A stretch of DNA of 64,000 nt, taken from positions 31,912-95,911 of the forward strand of contig CATKYJ010000014.1 of assembly GCA_949840885.1 (NCBI GenBank), given 5' to 3'. The stretch comes from an uncultured Acetatifactor sp. GTDB lineage: Bacteria; Bacillota; Clostridia; Lachnospirales; Lachnospiraceae. The number at the start of each line of letters is the position of its first letter. Position 1 is the first letter of the stretch. Below the pieces are notes generated by a model. That model was not told the origin of the DNA, did not search any database, and saw only the letters and a list, made by a program, of their open reading frames with translations. The translations under genes were made by a program, and so were the position numbers. This document shows positions 52,407 to 62,204 of the stretch, in pieces.

Positions 52407-55300
52407 TCCAACCACCCCTCAATCGTCTCTTTGTCCGGTATGACCAGCTCTCTCTTCCGGTTCCCCTGGCTGTCGATATAACCGAATTCCTCCAGTTTGC
52501 GCAGAAGCTCCGCATTGATGCGCTTCTGAGCGTCGTCAATGGCGGTCCGCAGATTTACATTGGACGTCACCACATTGACCAGCACATTTCCCATTTCCCG
52601 CTCCACGATATAGTTTCCGGGCACCGGAGGCATCTCGTTGGTCCAGCTAAGCTGCTCCATGATTATTTCCTTGTGATCAGTGCTCCAGGGCGCTGCCGCT
52701 ATGGCGTTCAGGTTCGCGGAGTTCCACATGTACTCGTTCCCCAGCGTTGCCTGGAGCATAAAGGAGAATTCCGTCTGTACCTCATCGGACATCCACCAGC
52801 TGATGAATTCCCATGCAGCCTGCTTCTGCGCCGAGGCCTCAAAGACCACGCAGCTCTCCGCAGCCCCGGAGGTGGAGCGGTCTACGCTTCCGTCCTCCTG
52901 CACCAGTCCCGGGTACAGCGCAATGTCCCAGCAGCCGTTCAGCTCCGGCGCCGCATTGGTCAGGAGATTGTAGGTCCCGTAGTTGGACACGCCCACAGGG
53001 GTACGGCCGTCCCGGAATGACTGGTAAAAGCTCAGAATTTCGTAATCCATGTCATAGACCGTGAAATTCTCCGTAAGATACCGGAATCCCTCTATCACCT
53101 CAGGCGAGTCCAGCCTGCAGGTCATGGAGCCCTCCTCGTAGAGGCTGCCGCCGCTCTGGAATACGAAAGGCGCCGTGGCGGCAAAGGTCTTGGTGGGCAG
53201 ATTGGCCACATGGGTGTTGAACCCCAGTCCCATCCGGTTTAACTCCGGCAGGAGATCTCTGACCTGGTCCATATTGTCCGGCACGGTGAAGTTCAGCTTT
53301 TCAAATATATCCGTGCGGTAGAACAGCACATAAAAGTTAAATGTCTCCGGGATGGCATAGATTCCCTCATCGCATACGCCGGGTATCAGCATGCCCGGGG
53401 CAAAGCGCCTACCCACCTCCCTGAAATCCTCAAACTGCCTCAAGTCCGCCAGGGCCTTTCTCACGGCCAGATCGTACACATATCCCGCGCTGATGCCGAT
53501 GGCGCCGTCCGGCGCTTTCCCGGAGGCATTGGCCAGGATCAGCTTCTGCTGGTCAGGCACAATGGACAGGTTCACCTTGATGCCCGTGCGCTCCGTAAAG
53601 TCCGTATCCGCCATCCTCTGGATCATCTCCAGATACTGCCTGGGCCGGTTCACCCAGATTTCCAGGGTATCCGAGGATTCGTAGCCCGGCGCGTAGTCGT
53701 CCTGGGTAAAGGACGCGATGAAATGCCGGGCCCGCAGAGCCAGCTTCCGAAAGAATCCACTCTGTTCGGGGAGCGCGGCGTCCCTCTGATAGAGATAGAT
53801 TTTATCAAAGGAGCAGCCTCCCATACTCAGATTCTCCGACACGGTGGTGAGATACTGGCGCACCGAGCTGTCCCCGTAGGAAAAACGGTTAATATTCCAG
53901 GGCAGCTCATTGGGCTTGGCTGCCAGCTCCCGCAGAGATACCACCGCCGTGTCCAGCAGCTTGATCTCCCCGTTCTTCTCCCCGAACCGGTCTGCCCGCG
54001 CCAGAATCCGGTACACCTGTTCGATGGTATCCGCCCAGGCGCTCAGATTCCGGGCAATGTCCAAATCGTACTCCTCCAGGTTGAAATCCCTGTATTTGCT
54101 GGTATTGCCTCCCGTTATCTTGTTCACGGACAGGGCCATGTCATTGATCTTGGCCACGATTGAGTCCAGTATGGCCACCGCGTCCCCGTAGGGCGCCAGG
54201 GACACCTCCAGAGTCAGCTCATGGCTCCCGGCCGTCAGGTACACCGGCACCTCCACCCGCTTCCTCTCATAGGCATTGGTATAGGGAAAGTCGATATTCT
54301 CGTAGGATGCCGAGGGGATCGCTCCGTCGATATAGAGATTCCGGTACACCGTAAAGTTGGATTTGGAGCTCTGCTGATAGTCAAAGGCAAGGTAATAGTA
54401 CCCTTCTGTGTCCACCTCCACCTCGTAGGACACGCTGGTGCCTCCGATCCGGAATGAGGCCTCCTCGATCACATTCTGTATCTTCAGGGTCCCGTCGCAG
54501 GGAGTGACGTCAGGGTTGAAAGAGCTCTCCGTGCGGATGTTGGGGGAGTTGCGCCATTGAAAATCCTCCGCCTGAATCTCGATGCAGGCATTGCCAGACG
54601 CCTCCTGTTCCCCGTCCTGCGCCGGACTTTCCGGAGACGCCAGCACCACCTCTTCAATCAGGACGCTGCCCTCATTGGCACTGAGCGTAAAGAGATTCTC
54701 CCCCTGTTCCAGATATACCATCAGCGGCTCATTCTGCAAAAAGGACAGATCCCGCATCCATGTAAAGCTCCACTCCGGACTCCTCCGGGGCATGGCGATG
54801 CACTCGTTCCCGTACCGGTCGTACTGCTTTGCTCCCGACACCCATGTATCCGGGAAGAACAGCCGCTGCAGCTCCTCATAGGGATACGCTCCGTTGCACG
54901 CAAGCGCCATGCTGGTCTGGAGAATGTTGTCCCCTGTGCACTGATAGCGAAACCCTATCCTGTACAGGCCGGCCTGGTCTACCCGAAGCCGGAACTCCAT
55001 CTCCTCCCCGGGCCCTGCTCTCCGCTCCTCCGCAGGCGCGGCGCTTAAGTCAAAGCAAAGCTCCTCACCCGTATAGATCTGCTGCCCGCAGCCGGCAATG
55101 TATTTTTTGTAATTGTCCTCATGGATGCCATTCTGGGAAAGCAGAAGCGCCTCCATATCCGTCATCGCCTGCTGCAGATCCGTCTCCTGTCCGTCCCGCC
55201 TCCCGCCTGAAATGAAGAAAAACACAGCCATACATAGCAGCGCAGCAGACAGCAGCAATACCGCTTTATGTGACATAATCCATTTTCTTCCTCTCCTCAT
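52403..55300 (-). CDS. Large solute-binding protein with two N-terminal beta-sandwich modules (module 2)
   Basis: 965 aa. Residues about 9-28 are one hydrophobic helix without lipobox, so it may stay as an N-terminal membrane anchor. Two beta-sandwich repeats follow (the second with [10 protein letters not shown] and GSHELTLEV), then a helical linker. A family-1 binding-protein domain starts near residue 545 ([18 protein letters not shown]). ATG 55300 is supported by GAAGGAG. Similar in length and layout to 8510-11434. Beta modules near a receptor suggest capture of long glycan chains; that is inference. Confidence 0.88.
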   Translation of the reverse strand: MRRGRKWIMSHKAVLLLSAALLCMAVFFFISGGRRDGQETDLQQAMTDMEALLLSQNGIHEDNYKKYIAGCGQQIYTGEELCFDLSAAPAEERRAGPGEEMEFRLRVDQAGLYRIGFRYQCTGDNILQTSMALACNGAYPYEELQRLFFPDTWVSGAKQYDRYGNECIAMPRRSPEWSFTWMRDLSFLQNEPLMVYLEQGENLFTLSANEGSVLIEEVVLASPESPAQDGEQEASGNACIEIQAEDFQWRNSPNIRTESSFNPDVTPCDGTLKIQNVIEEASFRIGGTSVSYEVEVDTEGYYYLAFDYQQSSKSNFTVYRNLYIDGAIPSASYENIDFPYTNAYERKRVEVPVYLTAGSHELTLEVSLAPYGDAVAILDSIVAKINDMALSVNKITGGNTSKYRDFNLEEYDLDIARNLSAWADTIEQVYRILARADRFGEKNGEIKLLDTAVVSLRELAAKPNELPWNINRFSYGDSSVRQYLTTVSENLSMGGCSFDKIYLYQRDAALPEQSGFFRKLALRARHFIASFTQDDYAPGYESSDTLEIWVNRPRQYLEMIQRMADTDFTERTGIKVNLSIVPDQQKLILANASGKAPDGAIGISAGYVYDLAVRKALADLRQFEDFREVGRRFAPGMLIPGVCDEGIYAIPETFNFYVLFYRTDIFEKLNFTVPDNMDQVRDLLPELNRMGLGFNTHVANLPTKTFAATAPFVFQSGGSLYEEGSMTCRLDSPEVIEGFRYLTENFTVYDMDYEILSFYQSFRDGRTPVGVSNYGTYNLLTNAAPELNGCWDIALYPGLVQEDGSVDRSTSGAAESCVVFEASAQKQAAWEFISWWMSDEVQTEFSFMLQATLGNEYMWNSANLNAIAAAPWSTDHKEIIMEQLSWTNEMPPVPGNYIVEREMGNVLVNVVTSNVNLRTAIDDAQKRINAELLRKLEEFGYIDSQGNRKRELVIPDKETIEGWLE

Positions 55301-55324
55301 GGTATCTCCTTCCCCGCATGGTTC

Positions 55325-57055
55325 CTACAGCAGATTGATTTTTCTGATTTCGTCCATGTCCACTTTCGGCTCCCGCTCCATGGTGTAGAGGCCGTTGACC
55401 TCCTGCTGGACATCCGTCACCTGCGTATAGCAGAAGCCCGCGAAACCGGCCGTCTCCTTAATGGCCCTGAGGATTTCCCCGAAGCGCTTCAGGAAAGCCT
55501 CCTGGGATTCCACCTGCTTTCCGTAGCCCCATCCCTCCTCTGTGGAGAAAGCGATGCCGCCGTACTCGCTCAGGAGAATGGGCTGTCCCCTGTAGGCAAA
55601 TCCCTTTGCAAAAGCATATCTGTCCCTGTTAAAGGGGATCCGGTTCTCCACGATGGCCTGCATGTCCCCATACCTTTCCCTGAAAGCTCCGGCGTCCTCC
55701 TCGTAGTCGTGGAGGGTCAGGATATCCGACACCGTGTGCTCCCACCCGTCGTTTACAATGACAGGCCTCATGGCGTCAAAGGACTTGGTCAGATGGTAGA
55801 CGGCCTCTGTGAATTTCTGCTGGACCTTGTCCGTATACACTCTCTCAATGCCCCAGCTCTCGTTGAAAGCAGTCCATGTGATGACGCAGGGATGATTATA
55901 ATTTTGTCTTACTATCTCCATCCACTGTCTGGCATAGGTCTCCATGGCCTCGTCGTGGCATGTATACTGAGACGGCATCTCACACCACACCACAAGTCCT
56001 TTCACGTCGCACCAGTACAGGAACCTCTCGTCCTCTACTTTCTCATGCTTGCGCAGGCCGTTATAGCCCGCCTCCAGGATCAGGTCGATGTCCTTAATCA
56101 GAGCCTCCTCCGAGGGCGGCGTCAGCCCGGATTCCCTCCAGTAGCCCTGGTCCAAAATCAGCCTCTGGTAAAAGGGGCGGTTGTTTAAGAGCACTCTGCC
56201 GCCCTCCGCGGAGATCCTGCGCATGCCGAAGTAGCTGTCCACCCGGTCCTGCTGCCTGCCGTCGTCCAGCGTCAGCTCCACATCGTAGAGGGCCGGATGG
56301 GCCGGGCTCCAGTATTCCACCTGCCAGGGCTCCTCCATGTTGCACACCGGCTGTTCAAAGGTCACGAACCGCGCATCCGCACAAACCCGCTGGCGGGAGA
56401 CGCATCTGCCCTGATACAGGATATTACAGCTTAGTTCCAGGGGCGCTTCCGGCTTCTCATTCAGCGTCACCGAAAATACCGCACTGGCTCTGTCAATGTC
56501 CGGCGTCAGCTTGATGCTCTCTATGAAGTGCATCGGCACCTCCTCCATCCAGACCGTCTTCCAGATACCCGTGGTCTGCACATACCAGCAGCCGAAATTC
56601 TCCCCTTTCCATCTCTGCTTTCCCCTGGGCTGGACGCAGCTGTCACTGTCCCGGACCCGGACCGTGACCGTATTCTTCCCGGAGACCAGATACCCGGTGA
56701 CATCCATGGAGAATCTGGCGTAGCCCCCTGTGTGGCTGCCGGCACATTTTCCGTTGACCCAGACTTTCGCCTCGTAATCCACGCCCTCGAAATGCAGCAG
56801 GGTCCGTCTCCCGGAGGGCTCCCACTCCACGTCTCTCTGGTACCAGACCACCGGATGCAGTCCGCCGTCCCCGATGGTGCTGGCCTGGGTCTCATAGGTA
56901 AAGGGAACCCGGATGTCCCGATAGTCCGTAAATGCGCTTTCATACCAGTTCTCGCTTTCGCCCCTGTCCTCGTCGTCAAAAAGAAAACGCCACTTTCCGT
57001 TTAAGTCTTTCCAGTTTTCCCTGCATAACTGCGGCCTTGGATAATTTTTCTGCAT
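55325..57055 (-). CDS. Glycoside hydrolase family 2 protein
   Basis: 576 aa. The GH2 sugar-binding domain (VWYQRDVEW), an Ig-like domain and a barrel with acid/base E399 in AFNESWGIE and nucleophile E497 in LLSEYGG. It is short for LacZ and close in size to beta-glucuronidase or small beta-galactosidases. No signal peptide, so it acts in the cytoplasm. It is the first gene of the region 5 operon, about 75 bp after the promoter. GATAAAGGAG precedes the ATG. Confidence 0.9.
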   Translation of the reverse strand: MQKNYPRPQLCRENWKDLNGKWRFLFDDEDRGESENWYESAFTDYRDIRVPFTYETQASTIGDGGLHPVVWYQRDVEWEPSGRRTLLHFEGVDYEAKVWVNGKCAGSHTGGYARFSMDVTGYLVSGKNTVTVRVRDSDSCVQPRGKQRWKGENFGCWYVQTTGIWKTVWMEEVPMHFIESIKLTPDIDRASAVFSVTLNEKPEAPLELSCNILYQGRCVSRQRVCADARFVTFEQPVCNMEEPWQVEYWSPAHPALYDVELTLDDGRQQDRVDSYFGMRRISAEGGRVLLNNRPFYQRLILDQGYWRESGLTPPSEEALIKDIDLILEAGYNGLRKHEKVEDERFLYWCDVKGLVVWCEMPSQYTCHDEAMETYARQWMEIVRQNYNHPCVITWTAFNESWGIERVYTDKVQQKFTEAVYHLTKSFDAMRPVIVNDGWEHTVSDILTLHDYEEDAGAFRERYGDMQAIVENRIPFNRDRYAFAKGFAYRGQPILLSEYGGIAFSTEEGWGYGKQVESQEAFLKRFGEILRAIKETAGFAGFCYTQVTDVQQEVNGLYTMEREPKVDMDEIRKINLL

Positions 57056-57129
57056 GGTGCACTCCTTTATCTGTGTTTTTTATCTTTACATTTTATGTAT
57101 TTATTTTTATATACACAATCTATGTATTG

Positions 57130-57158
57130 ATAGTAACTCTACTAGGTCACAATGTCAA
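57130..57158 (-). promoter_or_regulatory. Promoter and palindromic operator of the region 5 operon
   Basis: TTGACA, a 17-bp spacer and TACTAT on the minus strand is close to the SigA consensus. The inverted repeat TAGTA-ACTC-TACTA (57131-57144) overlaps the -10 and is a candidate binding site for the divergent ArsR-type regulator. The 383-bp gap 57056-57438 otherwise is AT-rich and without a gene. Confidence 0.8.
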
Positions 57159-57355
57159 TATAATTTGGGGGTTATTTTGAATTTTGGCAGATTTTCACAA
57201 ATTTCTCGGCTCCTTTTCTATATATATTATGTTTTAAAGGAGTTTTATGTGCATTTTTTATAAAGTTAATCTCCGTGGCCTTTGGCTGTTTCCAGCGGAA
57301 TCCGGGCAAAAGCAGTGTTTAAAAACATAATCCGTGTATTAATCCAAAAAATGCA

Positions 57356-57384
57356 TTGCAATATATTGGAAAAATAGATATAAT
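57356..57384 (+). promoter_or_regulatory. Promoter of the ArsR-type regulator
   Basis: TTGCAA, 17 bp, TATAAT. It contains the perfect 10-bp palindrome CAATATATTG (57359-57368) and is flanked by the inverted repeat TGCAAT (57357-57362) / ATTGCA (57383-57388), consistent with self-regulation. Confidence 0.8.
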
Positions 57385-57438
57385 TGCAGTATGTTCCTTT
57401 AAAAGACATAAAATATGGAAAAAGCAGAGGCACGATCT

Positions 57439-58371
57439 ATGAAGCAGAATCTGGCACTGACACTGGACGACAAGGAGAAGATCATCAACATTTGCAAGGC
57501 ACTCTCCTCCCCCATCCGCCTGGACGTATTGAATTTTCTGGCAAAAAAGCCTGCCATCATCACGGATGTGGCAGAGGAATTCGGCATCCCCTTATCCAGC
57601 GCGGCTCTGTACATCAAGAATCTGGAGGCCGCCGGGCTAATCTTCACCCAGACCATCCCGGGCTCCAAGGGCTCCCAGAGGCTCTGCGGGCTCCAGACGG
57701 ATATGTTCTCCGTCCAGATCTTCCCCTCTGTCTCAGGCGACAAGCCCGAATGCCTCTACCGGGAATCCATGCCCGTGGGATGCTATTTTGACTACAGAGC
57801 GGTCCCCTCCTGCGGCATGGCCTCCAGCGTACAGGGGGACATCGGATATGAGGATACCCTGAGCGTATTCACCAGCCCGGACCGCTTCAAGGCCCAGCTG
57901 ATCTGGCTCAGCATGGGTTTTCTGGAGTACCGCTTCTCCAACGGGTTCCTGGCGGCAAATCCCGTGAGCCGCATCCGTTTTTCCTTTGAGATCTGCTCCG
58001 AGGCCTTGGGCTACAACAATGACTGGCCCTCGGACATTACCGTAAGCATCAACGGCCATGAGATCGGCATCCTGCACTCCACAGGGGATTACGGAGGCCG
58101 GCCCGGCAAGCTCAACCCCGGCTGGTGGAACCCCTCCTCCACCCAGTACGGACTGCTGCGCACCGTGGAGATCACCTCCCACGGCTGCTATATCGACAAG
58201 TCCCTGACTTCCGGAGAGAACCTCTCCTCCCTGGGACTGATGCAGGCGGAAAATATCCGTCTGAAGCTGGAGGTCAAGGAGAACGCGGAATTCTGCGGAG
58301 GGTTCAATCTGTTCGGGGAGAAATTCGGGGACTATCCCCAGAATATTTTAATGGAGCTCTATCAGGACTGA
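57439..58371 (+). CDS. ArsR-type winged-helix regulator with large C-terminal domain
   Basis: 310 aa. The N-terminal 85 residues are a winged helix of ArsR form (CKALSSPIRLDVLNFLAKK and SSAALYIKNLEAAGLI). The rest (about 220 residues) is beta-rich, with motifs such as EYRFSNGFLAANP, and differs from small metal-sensing ArsR proteins; it may bind a ligand such as a sugar. ATG 57439 (MKQNLALTL) is chosen because AGAGG stands 8 bp upstream; 57415 has no good site. Divergent from the region 5 operon. Confidence 0.85.
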   Translation: MKQNLALTLDDKEKIINICKALSSPIRLDVLNFLAKKPAIITDVAEEFGIPLSSAALYIKNLEAAGLIFTQTIPGSKGSQRLCGLQTDMFSVQIFPSVSGDKPECLYRESMPVGCYFDYRAVPSCGMASSVQGDIGYEDTLSVFTSPDRFKAQLIWLSMGFLEYRFSNGFLAANPVSRIRFSFEICSEALGYNNDWPSDITVSINGHEIGILHSTGDYGGRPGKLNPGWWNPSSTQYGLLRTVEITSHGCYIDKSLTSGENLSSLGLMQAENIRLKLEVKENAEFCGGFNLFGEKFGDYPQNILMELYQD

Positions 58372-58410
58372 GGGCCGCCCGGTCCGGGAATCCTCCGACC
58401 CCTGCACACA

Positions 58411-58457
58411 AAAAAAGACGCAACAGCGCGCTCCCTGCGCTCCATTGCGTCTTTTTT
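58411..58457. terminator. Bidirectional terminator between the regulator and HAD-CPBP genes
   Basis: AAAAAAGACGCAA and TTGCGTCTTTTTT pair perfectly over 13 bp with an inner AGCGC/GCGCT stem. It has T-runs in both directions and serves the two convergent genes. Confidence 0.92.
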
Positions 58458-58465
58458 CGTCACGG

Positions 58466-59968
58466 TTAAAAAATCTTCTTCTGCTTGTGCAGCATCCACG
58501 CGCATGCTCCCCCGATGGCAAGGCTCACCAGGCATACGGGCCAGTTCACCAGCCCGGAGACTGCCGGTATGAAGCTGAGCACATAGCTCAGCACATTGGC
58601 CAGGATATGCACTGCCACAGCCATCCGGAAATCTCCGAAATACTCATATGCATAGGCCATCAGGAAACCCATCACGGCCCCGTAGAGCCCCTGCACGGAA
58701 TTCCCGTGGTAGAGGGCAAACAGCACTGCGGAGACCAGCATGGCGGCGGACAGTTTCATATAGCGCCTGACACAGCCGAAGACCACGCCCCTAAACACCA
58801 GCTCCTCCGCAATGGGCGCAATGAGGCCGAAGCAGATCAGCCCTAAGGGGAACCACGCCGCATACTGGTCCTGGGCCACCTGCTGATAGCTGTCCGAATT
58901 CTCTACGACGCTGACCAGCAAAAGCAGCACGTTCAGCCCCAGGGCAAGCCCTGCCGTAGCGCCTGCCAGGAGAGCGTAGTTTCGGGGCGGTTCCGCCTTA
59001 ATGTGCAGAAGCTTCATGTCCTCCGCCGTCTTGGCCAGGGTCTTTTTCGCTATATTCCAGACAGAGAACCCTCCTACCAAAAAGGAAAAGGCAGTGAGCA
59101 GCACAGCGCCGTTCCCGGTGAGGCTTACCAGCTCTCCCTGGGCGTTTCGCACGAAGAGGAAGTCACTGTTGGGCAGAGTGTTCCCGATGTTGGCTAACAG
59201 AATGGCGCCTACGTTCATGGCAATATTCCTGGCCAGAATGAATATCAAAAAGGGAAGCACCATCTGCCAGATTCGCTGGGACATGGTGGTCCGCTCCGGC
59301 TTCTGCGTCCCCCGCAGCAGGAATTTCTGCAGCTCCTCCACGGAGCGGACGATATAGTCGCATTTCGCCTCACGAAGCTCTTCCATGCTGCCGTAGCCGT
59401 ATGTAACGCCCACGCATTCCACGCCCACCTTTCGGGCGCCCTCCACGTCAAAGCTGCGGTCTCCGATCATGTAAACTTTCGTCTTCTCCACGGGCCAGTT
59501 GCCGAACAGCTGTTTTAACGCCTCCTGGATGACCTCTTCCTTGTTCACCCTGGTGCCGTCCATCTCGCTTCCGACTACGACCTTGAAATATTTCGCAATG
59601 TTGAAATGCTCCAGAATCCGCCGGACGAATTCCGTGGGCTTGCTGGAGGCCACCGCCATGTACATTCCCTGGGAATTCAGGGCATTGAGCATCTCCGGAA
59701 TGCCGCCGTAGAGCTTGTTCTCGAAAATGCCGATGTCCCGGAACCGCTCCCTGTACTTTTCAATGGCAGCCTCCGCCCGGGCATCGTCAAAGTTGTAGTA
59801 CTTCATGAAGCTGTCCTTTAAGGGGGGCCCGATAAAGGGTTCCAGCTTGTCCAGGTCAGGCTCTTCGATTCCAAAGGAAGAGAGCGCGTACTGAACGCAG
59901 GTGCAGATACCGATCTTAGGGTCTGTAAGGGTTCCGTCCAGGTCAAACAAGAGATATTTTTTATTCAT
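58466..59968 (-). CDS. Fusion of HAD-type phosphatase and CPBP intramembrane protease domains
   Basis: 500 aa. Residues 1-215 form a HAD hydrolase of the phosphoglycolate phosphatase type (D9 and D11 in LFDLDGT; VASSKP; IGDRSFDVEGA). Residues about 232-500 have about eight helices and a CPBP/Abi site: E388-E389 and R393 in AEELVFRG, H421 in LYHGN, and HILAN (H454, N458). An AGGAGC ribosome site lies inside the end of greA, one base upstream of which the reading frames meet, so it is coupled to greA. The fusion is unusual. A remnant of its 3' end is found at 40004-40070. Confidence 0.88.
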   Translation of the reverse strand: MNKKYLLFDLDGTLTDPKIGICTCVQYALSSFGIEEPDLDKLEPFIGPPLKDSFMKYYNFDDARAEAAIEKYRERFRDIGIFENKLYGGIPEMLNALNSQGMYMAVASSKPTEFVRRILEHFNIAKYFKVVVGSEMDGTRVNKEEVIQEALKQLFGNWPVEKTKVYMIGDRSFDVEGARKVGVECVGVTYGYGSMEELREAKCDYIVRSVEELQKFLLRGTQKPERTTMSQRIWQMVLPFLIFILARNIAMNVGAILLANIGNTLPNSDFLFVRNAQGELVSLTGNGAVLLTAFSFLVGGFSVWNIAKKTLAKTAEDMKLLHIKAEPPRNYALLAGATAGLALGLNVLLLLVSVVENSDSYQQVAQDQYAAWFPLGLICFGLIAPIAEELVFRGVVFGCVRRYMKLSAAMLVSAVLFALYHGNSVQGLYGAVMGFLMAYAYEYFGDFRMAVAVHILANVLSYVLSFIPAVSGLVNWPVCLVSLAIGGACAWMLHKQKKIF

Positions 59969-60472
59969 TTAAAAGCTCCTAATCTTATCACTGCCGTCGT
60001 CGACGGTTTTTTCGATACTGACAATTCTTACATCATAGCCGGTGGCAGCGTTTACCTGCACATGGGCCGTGTCTCCCTCTTTTTTCCCCAGAAGCGCTTT
60101 GCCCAGGGGGCTTTCATTGCTGATCAGGTTCTCCAGGGAATTCCCTCTGACGGTGGTGACGATCTTGAATGTCTCTTCCAGTCCGTCCTCTAAGAACTCC
60201 ACGGTAACCGTATTGTTAATGCCCACCTCGTCCGCGGCGGAATCCTCGGAGATGACCCTGGCGGTCTTGATCATACGCTCCAGATAGCGGATGCGGCTCT
60301 CGTTCTGGTTCTTGTACTTTTTTGCCGCGTAGTACTCGAAGTTCTCGCTTAAATCTCCCTGGGCTCTGGCCTCCTTTACGTCCTCCAAAGCCTTGGGCCG
60401 CACCACAAGCTTGCGGTGCTCGATTTCCTCTTCCATTTTCTTGATATCGCTGGGTGTCAATTGGTCGTACAT
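59969..60472 (-). CDS. greA: Transcription elongation factor GreA
   Basis: 167 aa. The N-terminal coiled-coil carries the acidic tip in ARAQGDLSENFEYYAAK, which projects into RNA polymerase to trigger transcript cleavage. The C-terminal FKBP-like domain has SPLGKALLGKKEGDT. Full length. AGAGG precedes the ATG. It ends directly before the HAD-CPBP start. Confidence 0.96.
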   Translation of the reverse strand: MYDQLTPSDIKKMEEEIEHRKLVVRPKALEDVKEARAQGDLSENFEYYAAKKYKNQNESRIRYLERMIKTARVISEDSAADEVGINNTVTVEFLEDGLEETFKIVTTVRGNSLENLISNESPLGKALLGKKEGDTAHVQVNAATGYDVRIVSIEKTVDDGSDKIRSF

Positions 60473-60645
60473 AATAATTTTACCTCTATTTTGGTTCTAT
60501 ATCTGTATCGCAGAAATGTGCTTATACTTCCTATCTTTCAATCCCATGTCTTTCTCTTTTCTCAATCATAGCCGGTCAGCCTGCTGACAGGGACGTTCAC
60601 ACATTCATGTTTTTCCTGGCTTCCTTTCCGCAATGCCGCTGGGAT

Positions 60646-61611
60646 CTACAGTCCGATTCCGTATACCACCGCCACGGCCAGAATGATCTGGATGATGGCA
60701 AAGCGGAATACGGTCTGGGTGTTGGACCAGCCCCACACCTTGCGGACCTGATCGTGGAGGGGCGTGCGCACCTTTTTCAGGATACGGATGTGAAAGACCC
60801 GGATCAGGCCTACCTTTACAAGTCCCAGCCCGCCGTCCAGCATGAGGACAAAGGCAACCGGGATATAGAGCACGGGACTGCCGCTTTTCAGGGCGGCGAT
60901 GCTGATAAACAGGCCCATGGCCCTGGAACCCGCATCCCCCATCAGAAGCCTGCTGGGCGTGGCATTGTACCACAGGTACCCCAATATGCATGCGGCGAAC
61001 AAAAGGATCAGGAAAGAAAAGTCCTCCCCCGTCCCCAGAATCCGGTCCACCAGGTAAAAGCTCATAATGGTAATAATGGTCAGCGTCCCCGACAGCCCGT
61101 CCACACCGTCAGCGCAGTTGGTCACGTTTACGGAGGTCCATACCAGCGCCACGATCAGAATGCCGAACAAAACTTTCGGAATCACCAGCTCCTGGTGGAA
61201 CAGGGCCAGCCGGATGGTATTGTCATTATAATGAAGAAACGTCATGGCCACCAGCACGGACACGCACAGATCCAGCAGCCCTTTCTTCAGCTCCCCCCAG
61301 GGCTTGTCCGACGCATCGTCCAAAAAGCCCGTGAGCATGCTGATGACCAGCAGGACCAGGTATATGACAAGTTCCGCTTTCACAGGGACAAAGAGAAGCG
61401 CCGCGGCCGCAAAGGCCAGGACAAAGATGATTCCCGCCCCTCTGGGCTTTCCCGCCGAAAGCTTGCCGTCAACGGCAAATTCCCGGCCTGCGTCCTTTGG
61501 CAGATACCCGGAAAACTTTGCCGTGGCAAACACTGTGACGATAAATGCAAACAAGATGCCGCACAAGGCAAGCATAGAGGTATGCCCTCCGGAAATAATA
61601 TTGTGTAACAT
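60646..61611 (-). CDS. MraY-like undecaprenyl-phosphate glycosyl-1-phosphate transferase
   Basis: 321 aa with about ten helices. Motifs include LDDASDK (divergent DDxxK), the NCADGVDGLSG magnesium-site motif and MGDAGSRAMG. It transfers a sugar phosphate to undecaprenyl phosphate in the membrane; whether this is the peptidoglycan enzyme MraY or a related WecA-like one is unclear, since no mur genes are nearby. The ORF could start at 61638; ATG 61611 (MLHNIISGGH) has GGGGGT upstream. The 357-bp gap to the ssp gene contains the ssp promoter and leader. Confidence 0.8.
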   Translation of the reverse strand: MLHNIISGGHTSMLALCGILFAFIVTVFATAKFSGYLPKDAGREFAVDGKLSAGKPRGAGIIFVLAFAAAALLFVPVKAELVIYLVLLVISMLTGFLDDASDKPWGELKKGLLDLCVSVLVAMTFLHYNDNTIRLALFHQELVIPKVLFGILIVALVWTSVNVTNCADGVDGLSGTLTIITIMSFYLVDRILGTGEDFSFLILLFAACILGYLWYNATPSRLLMGDAGSRAMGLFISIAALKSGSPVLYIPVAFVLMLDGGLGLVKVGLIRVFHIRILKKVRTPLHDQVRKVWGWSNTQTVFRFAIIQIILAVAVVYGIGL

Positions 61612-61827
61612 ATGACCCCCATACAGCCGGCCCGGCACCAGCCCGGCGCTTTTCTTTCCTACAGCATAAAATCATAAACGGTGCCGCGTTCTCTGCGCTG
61701 CTTCTTATAAGCATGTACGAATATTTCGATTCTAACACAAATGATCGGTAAATGCAATCGATTCGGGAATCTTTGCGCCGGGTTTGCGCCTTTGTTCTTT
61801 CTGCCGCTTAATCCCCAAATCTTTCCA

Positions 61828-61856
61828 ACATATTTTCTTTCCGCCAGGTCATACTA
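61828..61856 (+). promoter_or_regulatory. SigG-type promoter of the spore protein gene
   Basis: ACATA, 17 bp, then CATACTA. This matches the forespore sigma factor G pattern (GCATA/GAATA and CATACTA), the expected promoter class for ssp genes. Confidence 0.75.
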
Positions 61857-61860
61857 AGAC

Positions 61861-61926
61861 CAAGATAAGTCGCAGCGAAACACTTACTTCTGAACTTCAG
61901 GATAAGTGCGGGCGGCACTTATCTTG
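61861..61926 (+). promoter_or_regulatory. Leader with two competing stems
   Basis: The segment ACTTATCTTG (61917-61926) can pair perfectly with CAAGATAAGT (61861-61870), or as part of a 12-bp hairpin 61898-61926 with CAGGATAAGTGC (one G-U). No T-run follows, so it is not a terminator. It lies in the 5' leader between the promoter and the ribosome site. Confidence 0.6.
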
Positions 61927-61968
61927 AAGATAGATAAAAGAAAAGATACAACATTGGAGGTGAAAAAC

Positions 61969-62169
61969 ATGTCCGGATCTAAGACAAACAGAGTAGAGGT
62001 ACCCGAAGCAAAGGCAGCTATGGATCGTTTCAAGACCGAGGTTGCTTCCGAGCTGGGTGTAAACCTGAAAGAGGGTTACAACGGCGACCTGACTTCCCGT
62101 GAGGCCGGTTCTATCGGCGGCGAGATGGTACGTCGTATGATCAAGAAGCAGGAAGAGCAGATGAAATAA
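61969..62169 (+). CDS. Small acid-soluble spore protein, alpha/beta type
   Basis: 66 aa. The germination protease site TEVASELG lies at residues 23-30, and the C-terminal half has LTSREAGSIGGEMVRRMI, the DNA-binding signature of the family. It coats forespore DNA and is degraded on germination. GGAGGTG precedes the ATG by 6 bp; the longer ORF from 61906 is rejected. Shows the organism is a spore former. Confidence 0.95.
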   Translation: MSGSKTNRVEVPEAKAAMDRFKTEVASELGVNLKEGYNGDLTSREAGSIGGEMVRRMIKKQEEQMK

Positions 62170-62204
62170 GGTTCCCTGAGCCGGTAATGGCTTAGAGACA
62201 AGAG

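Noticed and set aside
60575..60588. A terminator after the MraY-like gene
   Set aside because: Only a 6-bp stem (GTCAGC/GCTGAC) and no T-run.
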